Part shown: positions 1-11,918 of the stretch, piece after piece
How positions within the stretch are numbered: position 1 is the first letter of the stretch
Layout: each line of letters opens with the position of its first letter
Origin: Rosellinia necatrix
Lineage: Eukaryota > Ascomycota > Sordariomycetes > Xylariales > Xylariaceae
Length of the DNA: 64,000 bases
Assembly (NCBI GenBank): GCA_021209875.1
Contig: JAGYVD010000006.1
Span: 1,798,001 to 1,862,000 of the forward strand
Direction: 5' to 3'
Notes under the pieces: generated by a model
Told to the model about the DNA's origin: nothing
What the model saw: only the letters and a program-made list of their open reading frames with translations
Databases searched by the model: none
Translations under genes and position numbers: made by a program

Positions 1-749
1 CTACGACCCTCGACTCTCGACCCTCGGCGCCGTGACGCCGTGTACGACAGGCGAATATGAGTGCGCGCGGACGACGGGGAAGCAGGGCCCCGAGCAGCAC
101 AAGCAACTAAGGATCATGGGACACACGCAAGCACGCTTCGGTGCGAGTATGACATAAAAGATCGCAGCAATGGAGCGAAGGCACACGAACAACCGGCCGG
201 TGCGGCGCGCTCCTGCATGTCGAGGCCCTGTACGAGGCGCCTGTGGTATACACGGCGTGGGTGCGCGACAGCGATCCTGCATGACCTTGCGATCGTATAT
301 GAATAAAATTCAACGTATTGTATGTAACAACGGCGATGTAGATATAGGATTCGGCGGTACAGTCTCAATATAACCTACCTATCTTTTGTGAATACGCCGG
401 CCCCAATGGTAGGAATTGAAAACAATTATAACTGAGGTTGCTCCTATAAAAGGCTCAGATAGATCCTAATTAAGGGCTGGGATCTGGGGCACGGCAAGGA
501 GCCAATTGGCCTGAGATATACTACCAAATTGGGCATCTAGCGATTGCTCTCGATAAAGCTTTCAATATGGCGTGATGGGGTTTTCAGACCTACTTATGCG
601 CGCGACCGACGACATAACTTCCGCAACTCAATTTTCAGACCGCAGGTTAATTATGCGCGAAGCCCGAAATACTTAAGACATAAGACTAACGAGAGGAGAG
701 CGACCGCAGCTTCGGAAATCATCACACATATCCATGAAAAATTCAATCT
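1..749. other. No gene recognised
   Basis: Only short open frames on both strands, none with a recognisable domain, plausible splice structure or translation context. The end of the stretch is the 3' flank of the AA9 gene that stops at 750. A gene reaching in from outside the window cannot be excluded. Confidence 0.5.
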
Positions 750-2075
750 TCATGCACCCGGCGCGCGACCATCAACCGGCTTATCCTGGACATAATCGAC
801 GCCGTCCCACAAAGCGCCGCCCGGGTAGACGTAGTCGCCATCGAGTATCCTGCTCTGGTACATTGCGAGGATAGTGGCCATCCCTACATCATCGCGGTCA
901 GCCAGTAAGATATTAAAAAAAAAAAAAAACCATCCGAAGCATTCGGTGAACCCTTGGGAGAGGGGGACGTACCGGGGGATGAATGGGCGAGCGCCTCCGG
1001 GATCTGCACGCCCTTTGGGAGCTCGCCTTCGCCGTCCGTCCCCACCTCGATCTGCGCGCACGTCGCGTAGAGCTGGGCCGGGAACTCGGTGAACCCGGGC
1101 TGCGTGACGCCGGTGTTGACGAGGTCGAGGCGGAGGAGGTATTGGCCCCTGGGTGTCCGCTCGGGGATCTTGAACACGATCTATAAATAACGCGTTAGCT
1201 CTGCTATCAATAACTAGCAGGGATACGAGGGTGCTTTGGAGGGGAAGGGGAAGGGGGGAGGGGGAAGGGGAGCTTACCCGTGATGGGAGGCGATAGGAGC
1301 CGTTTGTGTGACGGTCGCCGTCCCAGGGTAGCCAGTGGACGGGCTCGCTCACGTCCTCTGTCATTTCCATGCCCAAGGTATAGATCTTCACCCAGTCCCC
1401 GGATCCGTCGTACTGGCGGACATCATGGCCCTCGGGGACCTTAGAGAGATGCGCTATGAATGGGCCGGGATGGTTGATATCCATAATATCCTAGGCCGCC
1501 GGCCATGGGTTGTTAGTGGATGTCAGATCTCGGTCCTCATCACCCATCTTGCTCGCTACTTACGATCTTACCACTCCCGCCGAACCGAATGCAGCTCCCT
1601 CTTTCGTAGGGGCAGTTGTCCCAGACCACCTGCGACCAGCTCTCGGGGCCCGACCGCGTATGGGCGACCTCGATCGTGTCGCCGCCGCGGACCTGGAGGA
1701 CTTCCGTGTCCGCTGCGTGGATCATGTTGTCGCGCCCGCAGCGGACCGACTCCGGCCGGTCCGTGGCATAGGTGGGGTCCGTGTACGCCCGCACGTTCAC
1801 GTTGGTGTTAGGGGTCCAGTCCTCGGAGTAGGGGGATGTTTTGTTGCTGCCCCGATTAGCGGCGGGTTCTTCCGTATAGAATAAAACGGCGATTTACCGG
1901 ATGAAGCGCGTAGGTGCCTGCCACTCCCCATTCAGGGCAACACGAACAAAGGCGACTTGGCTTGTTAGTTGGTGTACCTGGATGTCGACACGATGTCGAA
2001 AATTCTCGACTTACAGTGGCATCGCCCCAGGGGAATTGCTGCCAGGAGTGCTGCTAGATAGAGACCCGGTCCCAT
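750..2075 (-). CDS. AA9 lytic polysaccharide monooxygenase (GH61-type), six exons
   Basis: Secreted copper enzyme that oxidatively cleaves cellulose or related beta-glucans. Exons on the minus strand: 2015-2075, 1898-1955, 1564-1846, 1278-1490, 973-1180 and 750-883. All junctions keep frame and give 318 aa. Residues 1-19 form a signal peptide (MGPGLYLAALLAAIPLGRC). The next residue, His20, would be the mature N-terminal His of the copper histidine brace. The second copper His is H141 in HPGPFIAHLSKVP. The axial Tyr is Y243 in the AQLYATCAQ motif, which also holds the family Gln. Exon 1 ends one base after the His20 codon. There is no CBM1 or long linker, so this is a single-domain LPMO. Intron 5 holds a T-rich tract next to its acceptor side. 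Motif spacing and length fit the family; substrate and C1/C4 regioselectivity cannot be read here. Confidence 0.93.
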
Positions 2076-4460
2076 TGTAACCACCAAATGAGGTAAAAGC
2101 TGGTAGTGTAGAGGGTTGGTACTAAGATGAAATTGTCCTAGTCTCGTGTCTGATTAATTGATTGCTCTTTCACGCTCTCTTATAACCCCTTAACTAGGTT
2201 GCCATAGTTCGCTTATTCATCCAGAAACCGGCTGGATCGCCGCCCCCCAACTAGGCGAAATCGCATGAGGACGAAGCAGTACCCCCCAAAGCTCTCCGAG
2301 TTATTATACTCAGATCCATTTTGGTTCCCTTCCGGTGGCGGATTTAGCCGGGGACTCGGCGGGAGAAGTGAGGTCGTAAGCCTTCAAATGGCAACCCTCT
2401 TTCGTGGGTCGATTTCAATATCATACTCGATCCTAACTACTGTGACATTGAACTATTGCAAGCCTATTGGCATCAGATGGTGGGGGGTTTGTTTGTTGTC
2501 GCGAACGGACTCTTTATAGCTGAAGTCTGGAACGGGATTGGATTTGTTTGTATGCAGGTGCGGCTTGAGCGACATGATTACTAGTTTTATCCATCCTATT
2601 CCCTCCGAAAATATTTCCTATTCCTAGATGCCTAAATTATGTCAGGTTTGCTTTGGCGCTGATGAGTGGGAGGGATGATCCCCAGTTGACATCTTGCGAA
2701 GCTGGACGTTAATGAGTAATTATTGTTCATGTTTTTAATAATTCAGCATAGAATGATACGCAGTTTCTCTGAAGATGATGTTTCTTACTTTTAATCAATG
2801 AACGCCGGGGAAGATAGTCAAATTTACATTTCCCGGGTCTCCGTGTCAAGGTAGAGTTGTTGTTTGATTGAAGAGATGAAACAGGCCCACGTCGCGTCCG
2901 ATGGAAGAAGATCGTGGTGCGGGACTCGTTTTGTTTGGCTAAGAGACAAGCGAGAGAATGCGATTTTGGAGTCATTTGTGCGTGATGTGGTCTCCGGCGC
3001 TTATGTTTGCATTCATTTTTAGGTACCATGAGGAAATCGAGTGCAACGGTTTGTTCTGTTACCGCTCATGAAAAGTGATGCTCCCTACCTATAACCTTTC
3101 TCAAAGATCTACAGTCCACCGTGTGATGCATTCAGATTAGACCTAGTTTGAATAACCCCCTTTTTTTTTTTTTTTTTTTTAATTGCAATGCGGCCTGACC
3201 AATACATGGTAATACATGGAGCTCTTATAGAGACATCCGTTATAAAGGTAGATCGTTGCCAGACCGTATAAGCAGCTTCTCTTTAGCGTGACCGTTATAT
3301 TTAGGCCGCCTTGATACGGAAGTGAATATTGACGCCTCTGAGAGTGTGTGTGTCTCTGTATCCATCAGCAAACTTTGTTTGAGTTTTTCGCAGAGGCATC
3401 CGGAGCTTATAGCAGGTTCGACTCGACTGGGTCGCGGAATCGCGGCTCATGAATACACTGCCGCTTAGTTGGGCTTGCAGTGTGACGATTTGATACTGGG
3501 GAAGAAATTTAGCACGCAGTGCATTCTCGCTGATGGCATCGGGATGGTCGAGATTCTTGTTGTTCCATTTCCCAAAGCCAATCTTTGACTTCCTCGGTGG
3601 TACGGGGGGAAGATGAAGGCAGATCATGGCGGTGTGTTATCGCTCATATTTTTGTTAGCATGGCTACGCGCATATATGTTTACTCTATGTTAATGACACT
3701 GTAGTCTTGGGGAGAAGTCGCATTTGTGTTGTCGAAATGATGGTGTTCTTCCTTGTGTCTTGAGATAGAGAATTGTTGCGCTCTGTTCAGGTAGTGGTGC
3801 CCGCCTTGGGAGAATACGGGCCATATTTTCAACTAACCTATCAGCAGTGGAGAGGGGACACTTCTATTGGGCGTATCACAACGGAGTGCTCTGCAGATAG
3901 GTAGGTAAGTGACACCTAGGAATCAATTGATGGTTGCACCGGATCCTAAAATGAAAGTACAGGTCGAACGTGTTATCGTCCAAACCTTTGTCCTGGTTGT
4001 AGCGGCTTAAAACATGTATGATTATTCCTGGATCATGATAGCTATCTCATACTAGACGCTTCGAAAACCCCTCGTTCACACTTAATAACTATTTTGCCTT
4101 CATGGTATTGATTTATGGGCATGTATTCACTCTCTTGTGTGATTAATTTGGGTTGACGCGCACCCCGCGATGTGTAGATGTCGTCTGGCTGTACCCACGT
4201 CCCTTTTGAGGCTTGAGCAAGATAACCGACTGTCTGTCCAACGTCTATATGTCTCGTAGGCAAATTCGAAAGAAATCGATGGGCGATGCTGGGGATATCT
4301 AGGGTCGGAAAGTGATATATCTACAGGACGTTGTCGCGTTCGCACCGGCCAACTCTACGAAATGCCGTCGCTGAGACTATAACACGTTGTTAGTTTGGAG
4401 ATCAGATATTCAACACTCACCTTTCCCGGAATCAAAGACGAATCACCCGGCCGCTAACAA
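2076..4460. other. Intergenic, no supported gene
   Basis: 2.4 kb upstream of the AA9 gene. Open frames are short, mutually overlapping and without motifs or splice logic. A T-tract lies near 3162-3180. A 108-codon minus-strand frame at 3301-3627 was considered and not accepted. Confidence 0.5.
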
Positions 4461-4709
4461 TTGGACGCCGAGTTTTGCTGCCGGGCGGGCACAATACAGG
4501 ATGCCAATAGCCAACACATCAATATCGTGAATGGCGATGTCTGGGACTGGCAGAATCTGTGGCCTCGGCTCGTGAAATGCTACGAGCACAGCATTTTGGG
4601 CGAAACATTCTATCGCGGGATGCCGAGAGAAATTCGCGTCTGGGCGATGCGAGTAGTGGAACGAACTTGGATGCGCGATCACCTGCGGCTGAGGTCGAGA
4701 CCGGGCTAG
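4461..4709 (+). pseudogene. Relic of a PRISE-type NAD(P)-dependent reductase/epimerase
   Basis: An 82-codon open stretch contains HINIVNGDVWDWQNLWPRL. This resembles the FNVVNGD...W..LWPRLA signature of fungal PRISE/progesterone-5-beta-reductase-like short-chain dehydrogenases. A stop codon lies directly upstream in this frame. The N-terminal Rossmann glycine motif and the C-terminal part were not found nearby. I read it as an isolated exon-sized fragment of a decayed gene. The assignment rests on one motif, so confidence is modest. Confidence 0.4.
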
Positions 4710-7471
4710 GTTTAAAAAGTGAGTTCGAACAAGTCATATTATACAATTAGGTCGACTTGGCAGGATGGGCCAAGCACGCCGGGGCAGTGAAGGTATAGGA
4801 GAGCGTTCATGACGGACACGACCATGAGTAGCAAGTTCGCGATAAAACAATCTCAGCGTTGTTGGATTTTCTACGCAGACGTGAGCATATTTGTCTGGCG
4901 AGCACAAGCAAGGCTGGAGGTGGAGGGACGGGTTTCATAGGTAAAGTTAGTTCGCTGACACTTGGGTTGACTTGCACCATAGGATGAACGAACGGGCGCG
5001 AGGCGGCCAGGATGCTGTGATCTCATTGACGATTTGAGGGCTAACTTATTCCCTGCCTTTTGTCATTGGAGGGTCAGACGATGACGGGAAATATGCAGTA
5101 TTACTGTTCGCAGTCAATACCAAGTGATACTAAGGTTGTCAAGATGTATGATCCAATAAGAAAAACGAATGCTCGTCAGCACGAACTGCCCAGCCAACTA
5201 ATGGTGCGCCGCTTTGGGTGGGATTGGCACCACCAGCTTGTCGGAACTTGGTTCTCTTTCGGCGACTCCCTGGCGGTCGGCTTCGGCGATGTCAATCCGC
5301 CAACTGGGGAAAATCAGTGTTTCAATGAGGTTGCATTCTCGTACTCTGCCCGTATAGTCCGCGGATATCTAATGGTGGAATATCCCGTCCGCGGATTTCC
5401 CTTCGAATGCTCGAGTATTCCGCGGATATGATCGCACGTGCTCTACACGCTCACATATATCCCGCTCCGGATGGGCTCCGGATAGGGTCATTGCAGGGTG
5501 GCCGCTTCGTATTTTCAAGACATATATCATATATACCAGGATGGATTCCGACCGGCAGATGGCAGATGGGAGGGAATCTGGCTGACAAGTCCATCATGCC
5601 ATGAATGCTGCCGGGCTTTTGCGAGTAGCCCTGCCAAGCTGGCTGGGCCACGGCATGCTCCGGCCAATCCTGGCTTGATCCGAGGTCTGGGGATTCCCTT
5701 GGCTCAACATAGAAGCCGATCTTGATAGTTATGTAGATGCTAGTAGCTACATAGTGGAGCATAGAGCATGGCTGGTCAAGTAGGGGGGGAGTGGATTCTC
5801 CTAGTTTGGATATTTTCCCGTCCAGTTGTTGACCGAGTCCATACCTAGGTATATTAGGTATTCTCGATGAGAACATGTCGGAGGCGGTGCACACGTGTAC
5901 CAGGCATGTCGATCAGCATTGTGTGTTGTATGCGCCACAAGAATGCCACAGCCAGCTAGCAAACGTTCTTGGGATTTATACGGTCAGATCAGCCAAACGC
6001 AAAGGGAAATTGAAATGTACAACGATGATAGGCCGTGACAGGCCCTGCCAGACCCTGTCAGACTGCTTTGTACGTACTACCTGGGTCTGGTAACTCGCCT
6101 ACACTACAGTGCATGGTGCATGCGCTAGTCGACTTCCACGACCTAATCTCACGCTGCCATGGCCTCTGGGGGTGGATCCCCAAAGCTTCCATGCTGCTTC
6201 GGCAGGCTAGAATACAAATTCTAGAACGAAAATAGCAGCGAGCCTACCATCAAGCGGGGTAGCAGCCGCCCTCGCGCTACACCGCTATGGTATTAGCATG
6301 GTATTAGTAGGGCATTCTTAGCACCCAAAGCCTATCGTAGTAGCCGACGAATTTGGGGCACAGGTTCCAATCAAATTTATACACTTCTTTTCTCCAACCG
6401 CCGTCAGCAGTAGCTTACTACTAGGAAGCAAGTGTGTACCTCTTTCAATCACAAACCAGGGGACATAATGAAGTATATGGTGGAGTACCTATTTCGAGGA
6501 GAGCTAGGTATCATAGTATATGTATGCACGGTATGTAGGTAGTGCAGGTAGGCCCTTCGAACGCTTGTAAAGTGTTATGGATACTGATACTTGGGCTATG
6601 TAGCGGGAGAGCGTACCAGTTCAGGGGATTCTAGTTTAGTCTATACGGTGGCGGGATTGCTAAAGCGTATGAGTGAAATATGATGGTCTAGAAATAAATA
6701 GATGTAAGTATGTAAATGGGTTAACTATGTAGTGTATATACGAGCATCACTGTACAAGTATGTATTTGTTGACATTTCTGCTCAAAGAATTGGTACGGTA
6801 TGTATCCGCAGTATGATGGTGTTTTGATAAACTCAAGAGCGTTGTTGTCTGTGCTCAATGCGCGACAGCAACGGGGAGCACCCGCATGTTAGCGCGCCTG
6901 ATCTTCGTCAGCGGGCTGGACAAGCATTACGGGGAATTCATGACTAAGATACTTTAATTTCTGTGTGTGTACTTAGTGTAGTGCGGATAGGTCTTCCAAA
7001 TAGTGTAGGTCGCCCCGACCAATGGAGCGGTCGACGGCAGTTTAGTAACTTCTTCTTTCGGTAAAACCAATACCGGGTTCCTTGCTCGAGGCGTGCTCCA
7101 GGGCTGTTGCCACGGCGCGATGCGCGCCAGGAGTGTATGCTAGCACTTGTCTTGGCCGTATTTTAGGCAACATGATCGAGTCTAATCTTACTGCGCCGCC
7201 GAAGAATTTGATATCATGGGTGATTGTCATGGGCGATTGTCATGGGCGATTGTCATGGGCAAACACGATCGACAGCGCCGTTCGGCGTATGTAGAGCAGA
7301 GTACGCGGAATGGGAACGAAGAACTATATGAAGACCTCCAGCGCCTCGGTCCTCTCACTAGTTAGCCCCCTTCTCTCCTCACCCACCTTCGCTGACCTTC
7401 ATTCACCCTTTAATTCTTATACCAAACCTTCATTACATAAACATAATCCTTAGTTATTCATTCCTTTCAAA
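4710..7471. other. Intergenic, no supported gene
   Basis: Contains several short frames, including 5060-5431, without recognisable domains. The motif CCGCGGAT recurs three times between about 5355 and 5430, within otherwise unremarkable sequence. The last 100 bases before the HD-domain gene are pyrimidine-rich (for example 7367-7390), as is common in fungal core promoters. Confidence 0.5.
7222..7260. repeat. Tandem repeat, 3 x 13 bp
   Basis: The unit GATTGTCATGGGC occurs three times head to tail, exactly. It lies about 210 bp upstream of the start codon of the HD-domain gene, within its probable promoter. Confidence 0.9.
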
Positions 7472-8327
7472 ATGAAGGTCTCGACTATCCTCTCCGCCCT
7501 CGCGCTTACCAGCGCTGCTGTTGCTGCCCCTGGCCACAAGGGCAAGAAGCTGCCGACGACCAAGATCGCCGGCATCGAGGTCGTTGACACTCAGCTCGTC
7601 CGTGATGCCATCGCCGAAGTCAAGAAGTTCATCCCCCTCCAGCCCTACCTCTACGGCCATGTCATGCGTTCATGGCTGTTCGGCGCTGCCGCCTTCAACA
7701 ACAACGCCACTCTTAAGGCTCAGATCGATCTTGAGGCTCATGCCATCGGCACGCTGATGCACGATATGGGCTGGGACAGTACGTTTTCTTCTCTTCAAGG
7801 CTATGGGCTTGTTAATGTTAGACATTCACTAACGTCACACTCCAGTGCGCCCCGACTCCCCCTGGGTTAGCAAGGAGCACCGTTTCGAGGTCGATGGTGG
7901 CGCCGGTGCCCTCCGGTTCATCCAGAACCACCCTTGCGCTGGCAAGGAGTGGGATGAGCTTCGCCTGCAGTGGGTTTACGATGCTATTGCCCTACAGGCC
8001 ATCTCCGATATCCCCGAGTTCAAGAGCATCCAGACGCAGTGGATGATCCGATCCGTCGGCTTCGAGTTCCCCGGCCCCCGATCTTCCCTGATCCGGCCCC
8101 AGGACTACGAAAGCATCCTTGCTGCCTTCCCCAACGACCAGCTCTTCCGCGGCACCAACGAGACCTTCACCTGGTTCGCTGCTACTAAGCCCGCTGCCAC
8201 CTATAACACCTTCATCCAGGACTTCGGTACTGCTTACGTTCCCGGATTCAACGCCACCGGCCACCGTCTATTCGACGTCATCCTGGGTGGTGTTGCTGCC
8301 GAAGTGGCCGCTCACCCCAGCTCTTAA
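7472..8327 (+). CDS. Secreted HD-domain protein (cyanamide-hydratase-like fold)
   Basis: Exons 7472-7778 and 7846-8327 give 262 aa. The intron has GTACGT, a CACTAAC branch site and CAG; the codon spanning it becomes Met. The start context TTCAAAATGAAG is good for fungi. Residues 1-19 are a clear signal peptide (MKVSTILSALALTSAAVAA). An HD metal-binding pattern follows: H63 in YLYGHVMRSWLFG, then the H97-D98 pair in GTLMHDMGWD, and FEVDGGAGALRF with IALQAI downstream, as in fungal HD proteins related to cyanamide hydratase. The downstream position where a His is often found reads Gln (about residue 153), so catalysis is uncertain. Most cyanamide-hydratase relatives are cytosolic, so the signal peptide is notable. 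The substrate is unknown. Confidence 0.85.
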
Positions 8328-9258
8328 GATCATATTTGCGGATGAGCATATGTATAACGAGATGTAGTTTAGACGCGGAAAATTCTTGTACATCACTTTA
8401 CGGTTACAGCATATACTATGAATAGCCAAACGTTTTCAAGTGGCGCAAGCCAAGATTCCAATCATGATATTTCATTCTGGGTTCCTAATGTGATTCGCTA
8501 ACTACATAACTCCAAAAGGACTCCTCAAGATGTCGCGTACAACATCTAACCTGGAAAAAAAACCAAGTTAAACCTAATGATCCGAGATAGTACCTCTTAG
8601 TCTGTAAGACGTGGGTATATACCAACCTTGCCAACTTATCAATACGACCCTATGTCAAGACTTAGCTCCTCTTTTCGGCTCCTGATGTTAGAGACTAACA
8701 ATATTCAGCACATGTCCGGTATTACTAACAGACGCAGCACCTAAACAGGCCGGTAATGGGATTATATAGGATCTGATAAAGCGATTAATTGATTCTTAGC
8801 CCTTCGAAGACTCCAAATGCATCTTAAAGTGATGTTCTTAGCTGGTTGTGAAACTACAACTACAATAGGGGTCAACTAGCTCAGTGGGCATCTTGTAGTA
8901 ATTTAATAACAGCAAAAGCTAGCAAGCAATCCTAATTGATAATATTAGGGCCTTGTCACTATATATTTCTCTTCACGCATTGTCTGACCCTTCATATCAT
9001 TATAATCCTGACAATGATGACGCAAGGGTATTTGAGGTGGTTGAGGCGGATGCCACCGCCATAGGAGAGGTAGCCATTGTATTACGATCTAACCGTGAAC
9101 TCTATTATACAGAGAGAAATATAAATGAAGGCCTCAAATATGTTAAAACAATAGATCAGAAGAAAACCAAAGCAAACCCATTAAGCCAACGAACACAAAA
9201 AATCTTGTACATATCTCCACCCACGGAGTTTCAGTGGACTGCATCGCCGAACAGAAGA
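8328..9258. other. Intergenic between two 3' ends, no gene
   Basis: Space between the convergent 3' ends of the HD-domain gene and the GH128-CAP gene. A plus-strand open frame starting at 8953 runs into the antisense of the CAP terminal exon and has no motif of its own. Confidence 0.55.
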
Positions 9259-10958
9259 TTAGTACGGCTTCTGGCCGACCACGTTTCCGGGAGGAGAGTA
9301 TCGTCCAACGATGTAGACACCGCCCTTGGAATCCTTAGCCGCACCCATGCCAAGCTTGGTGGTAGACTTCCACATGCATTGCGCTACGGTGATAAGGGGT
9401 CAGCCTGTGATCATAGTTTAGGGGGTTGGATGTAGTTGCAATATGAACTTACTGTAATGACCGTAAGACCCGAAGTTACCCTGTCCGATCGGCTCGCCGT
9501 GGTAGTTCTTCTCCTCGCCAAGCCACATATTCGCGGACATAGCGAAGGGCGTGCTGGATGCGGAGGCCCTGTGAAGTCGCTCGCATCAGATTAAATTCAT
9601 TACCGTAACGCGGGGTAGATATCCAGGGGTCATGGACTTACCACGCGAGGTTCTCGCCTTGGTTCGGGCGCTGGTCGCCGCTGGAGTGCTGCAGTTTGCC
9701 GATGCTCGCCAGGTGCTTGGCGTATGCCTCGGCGTTCTGCGCGAGTTTGTTGTCCCAGGCGAGCGGCTTGAGGCCCTTAGCCTTGCGCTTCTTGTTGTGC
9801 GCGTCCAGGGCCTTCTGCTTGTCCGGGCCGAGAGCGGCGGCGATGCCGAACTCAGCCAGAGCCTCGACCTCATCATCCGCGGCGATTTCGACGTCGGCCG
9901 CCTCAACGGTAACAGCATCGCCAGTCACAGCATCAGTGGGGACTGTATCTGCTTCGGCATCGGTAGACTCGGCATCGGCAGACTCGGCCTCGACGGCATC
10001 GATCGATTCGGCCCCGAAAGCGTCGGCTCCCTCGCTAGAGGCCAAGGAGGCAATGGAGGCAATACCAGCTTTCCCGGGGGCCTTCATCGGCTGCTGGTGG
10101 ACATACATCTTCCCTAGCTCCGTGAAGTTGCCGTTACCGTCCATGAGCTGGGCGGCCGGGCTGACGAAGCTGTCCGCGACCTTGCGTTGGAAGTCGAACA
10201 GGCCGTACTCAAAGACCCAGTCCTTGGAGTCCATCCAATTGCAGATCTTGACCGTGAAGTTCAAGACGGCTTGGTAGTTGCGGTCGATGCATGCAATCTC
10301 CGTGACCATCTATGCCCGTGATCAGCGACTAAGCCAACTAATATGTCCAATGCATTAATTCTACTTACAACTTTCAGTTTAGGCCACTTGTTGTGCATGC
10401 TCTCAATGTAGCGAATGGCTTCATCGGCATTCTTCGAATAGTAGTGCAGGCAGAGGTAGTCGGGCTTGTCGTTGCCCACAAGAGACATGAACTTCTCGAT
10501 CCACTTGCGGCCGTTATCATCCTACCAATGCCGTTAGTTTGATTGACTCAGGGGGCGCGTAGTGGAGTAGAGGGCTCACAGAGGCGACGGCAGGAGAGCC
10601 GAGCTTCTTGCCCTTGTTCTTCCTCAGGGGTAGCATCTGCTTGACCCAGATATCTCGGGCCTGCTCAGGCGAGATCCCAGCGCGCTCGGGCTCGTTGAAA
10701 TAGAGAATGATGGGAGCATTGGAAGCTTGGATAATAGCCCAATCGTTGCCCTTGGTGCTGTCGAGAACGCGGACCATAGGCCGAAAAGGGGCTCGTCCCT
10801 TGAGCTCTGGGGGGGACCCAGGCATTCCAATTGACCACGGAGGCAACTGGGCTGTTGCCGCCAAAGGGAACTTGGTTGATCTTGTCAGGGACACCGGGAT
10901 TTCCTGGACCGGTGGTGTTGGTCCAGTCCCAAAGAATCTGTCGCTTCTTGATAACCAT
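9259..10958 (-). CDS. GH128 (Asl1-like) glycoside hydrolase fused to a CAP/PR-1 domain; one-base frameshift
   Basis: Exons on the minus strand: 10580-10958, 10369-10521, 9642-10309, 9453-9568 and 9259-9383. Total length is 1441 nt, one more than a multiple of three. The surplus base sits in a run of seven identical bases at 10809-10815; discounting it gives about 479 aa. Residues 1-257 form a GH128/Asl1 TIM-barrel region: KRQILWDWTNT at the start, NEP at 88-90 and TEIACIDR with the second acidic residue near 181, which matches the catalytic Glu pair of endo-beta-1,3-glucanases. Residues 258-338 are an acidic Ala/Asp/Glu/Ser/Thr-rich linker. Residues 339-479 are a CAP/SCP (PR-1) domain with GENLAW and GHYTQCMWKSTTKLGMG. 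No signal peptide is visible at the start codon used. The fusion is unusual. The frameshift may be an assembly error or a real lesion. Confidence 0.85.
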
Positions 10959-11918
10959 TTTAGCGATTGTGTGTTGTTCAGAGAATGCCTTGCAATTGTA
11001 TTTGAGAACGGTGTGTTTTGGAGTTGAATGATGATGAAGTTAGAAATTATCACAGGAAATTATCAGGGGTTTTATATCTATAGAGCAACTAATAATTCGG
11101 GCACGGGGCTCAGAGGCCGTATGTGCCGAGTCGGTATACGTGCCGGAATGCTTCATCCTGACGAGGAGGCTTAGAATTGAGACCAACATGAGATGTAAAC
11201 TGCTTAATTTAGGGGGGTGAGGTCATACTGAACTGATCAAATGATCTTACCGCCTCCATGATCGATGGCCTAACCCCAGATAAAAGTGAGAAAGGCGGGA
11301 TCGTTAGCGATACACGATAGCCCCTTACCCACCACCACCCACAACCAACTGCTATTTATGGGCCCAGGCCTCGCGGCATAAGCATATCTTCAGGGCTTTG
11401 ACCAACAAGAATTGCCGTGCTAAGATTGGGAGTGATTGGCCGATCTAACATCTCACATCAGTTTCCCGTCATCCTTTGCGGCGGTGCTCTCAGATTCGTG
11501 CTTCTACGCCGCATAATATGTGGCTTGTGATTGTGATGCCACACAACGCTAAGAATCAACATTATCTCATGTGGCCATTATCTTGAAATCGGGGGCGGCA
11601 GAGCGAAACCACGGCGAGGCTATTCACTGGTCACGATGCGTATTGTGCCACTTGCTGCCTTGCGATCTCTCCTTCAGGATGGCATTATCTCATAACTCTA
11701 AGAATAGCCATGCCCGGCTGATCAGTAGTTTGTCGTTAGAATGCTAGCTTGTTCAAAGTGCCACTTTGAGGAACCTACAACTACTGGGGTATAAAATATC
11801 ACATATTTCCTGTCTAATTTCTGTTAATTATTTCCACATCACATTCAGTTACATCCAAACAATAACAACGCACCAGAACAATATACCAGAGCAACATACT
11901 ATAATAACTCGAATCAAA
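10959..11918. promoter_or_regulatory. Divergent intergenic region, probable shared promoter
   Basis: The GH128-CAP gene (start 10958, minus) and the two-domain beta-sandwich gene (start 11919, plus) are transcribed away from each other across 960 bp. No other gene is visible. Co-regulation is inferred from this arrangement and from the similar protein architecture; no specific operator was identified. Confidence 0.45.

Noticed and set aside
3301..3627. 108-codon minus-strand frame
   Set aside because: No domain, no splice partners, ordinary composition. Open length alone is weak evidence here.
5060..5431. 123-codon plus-strand frame
   Set aside because: No recognisable motif. The apparent internal repetition comes from the CCGCGGAT DNA motif rather than from protein repeats.
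8953..9435. 160-codon plus-strand open frame
   Set aside because: Its second half is the antisense of the CAP-domain terminal exon (9259-9383) and the first half has no motif; the start is a TTG, not ATG.
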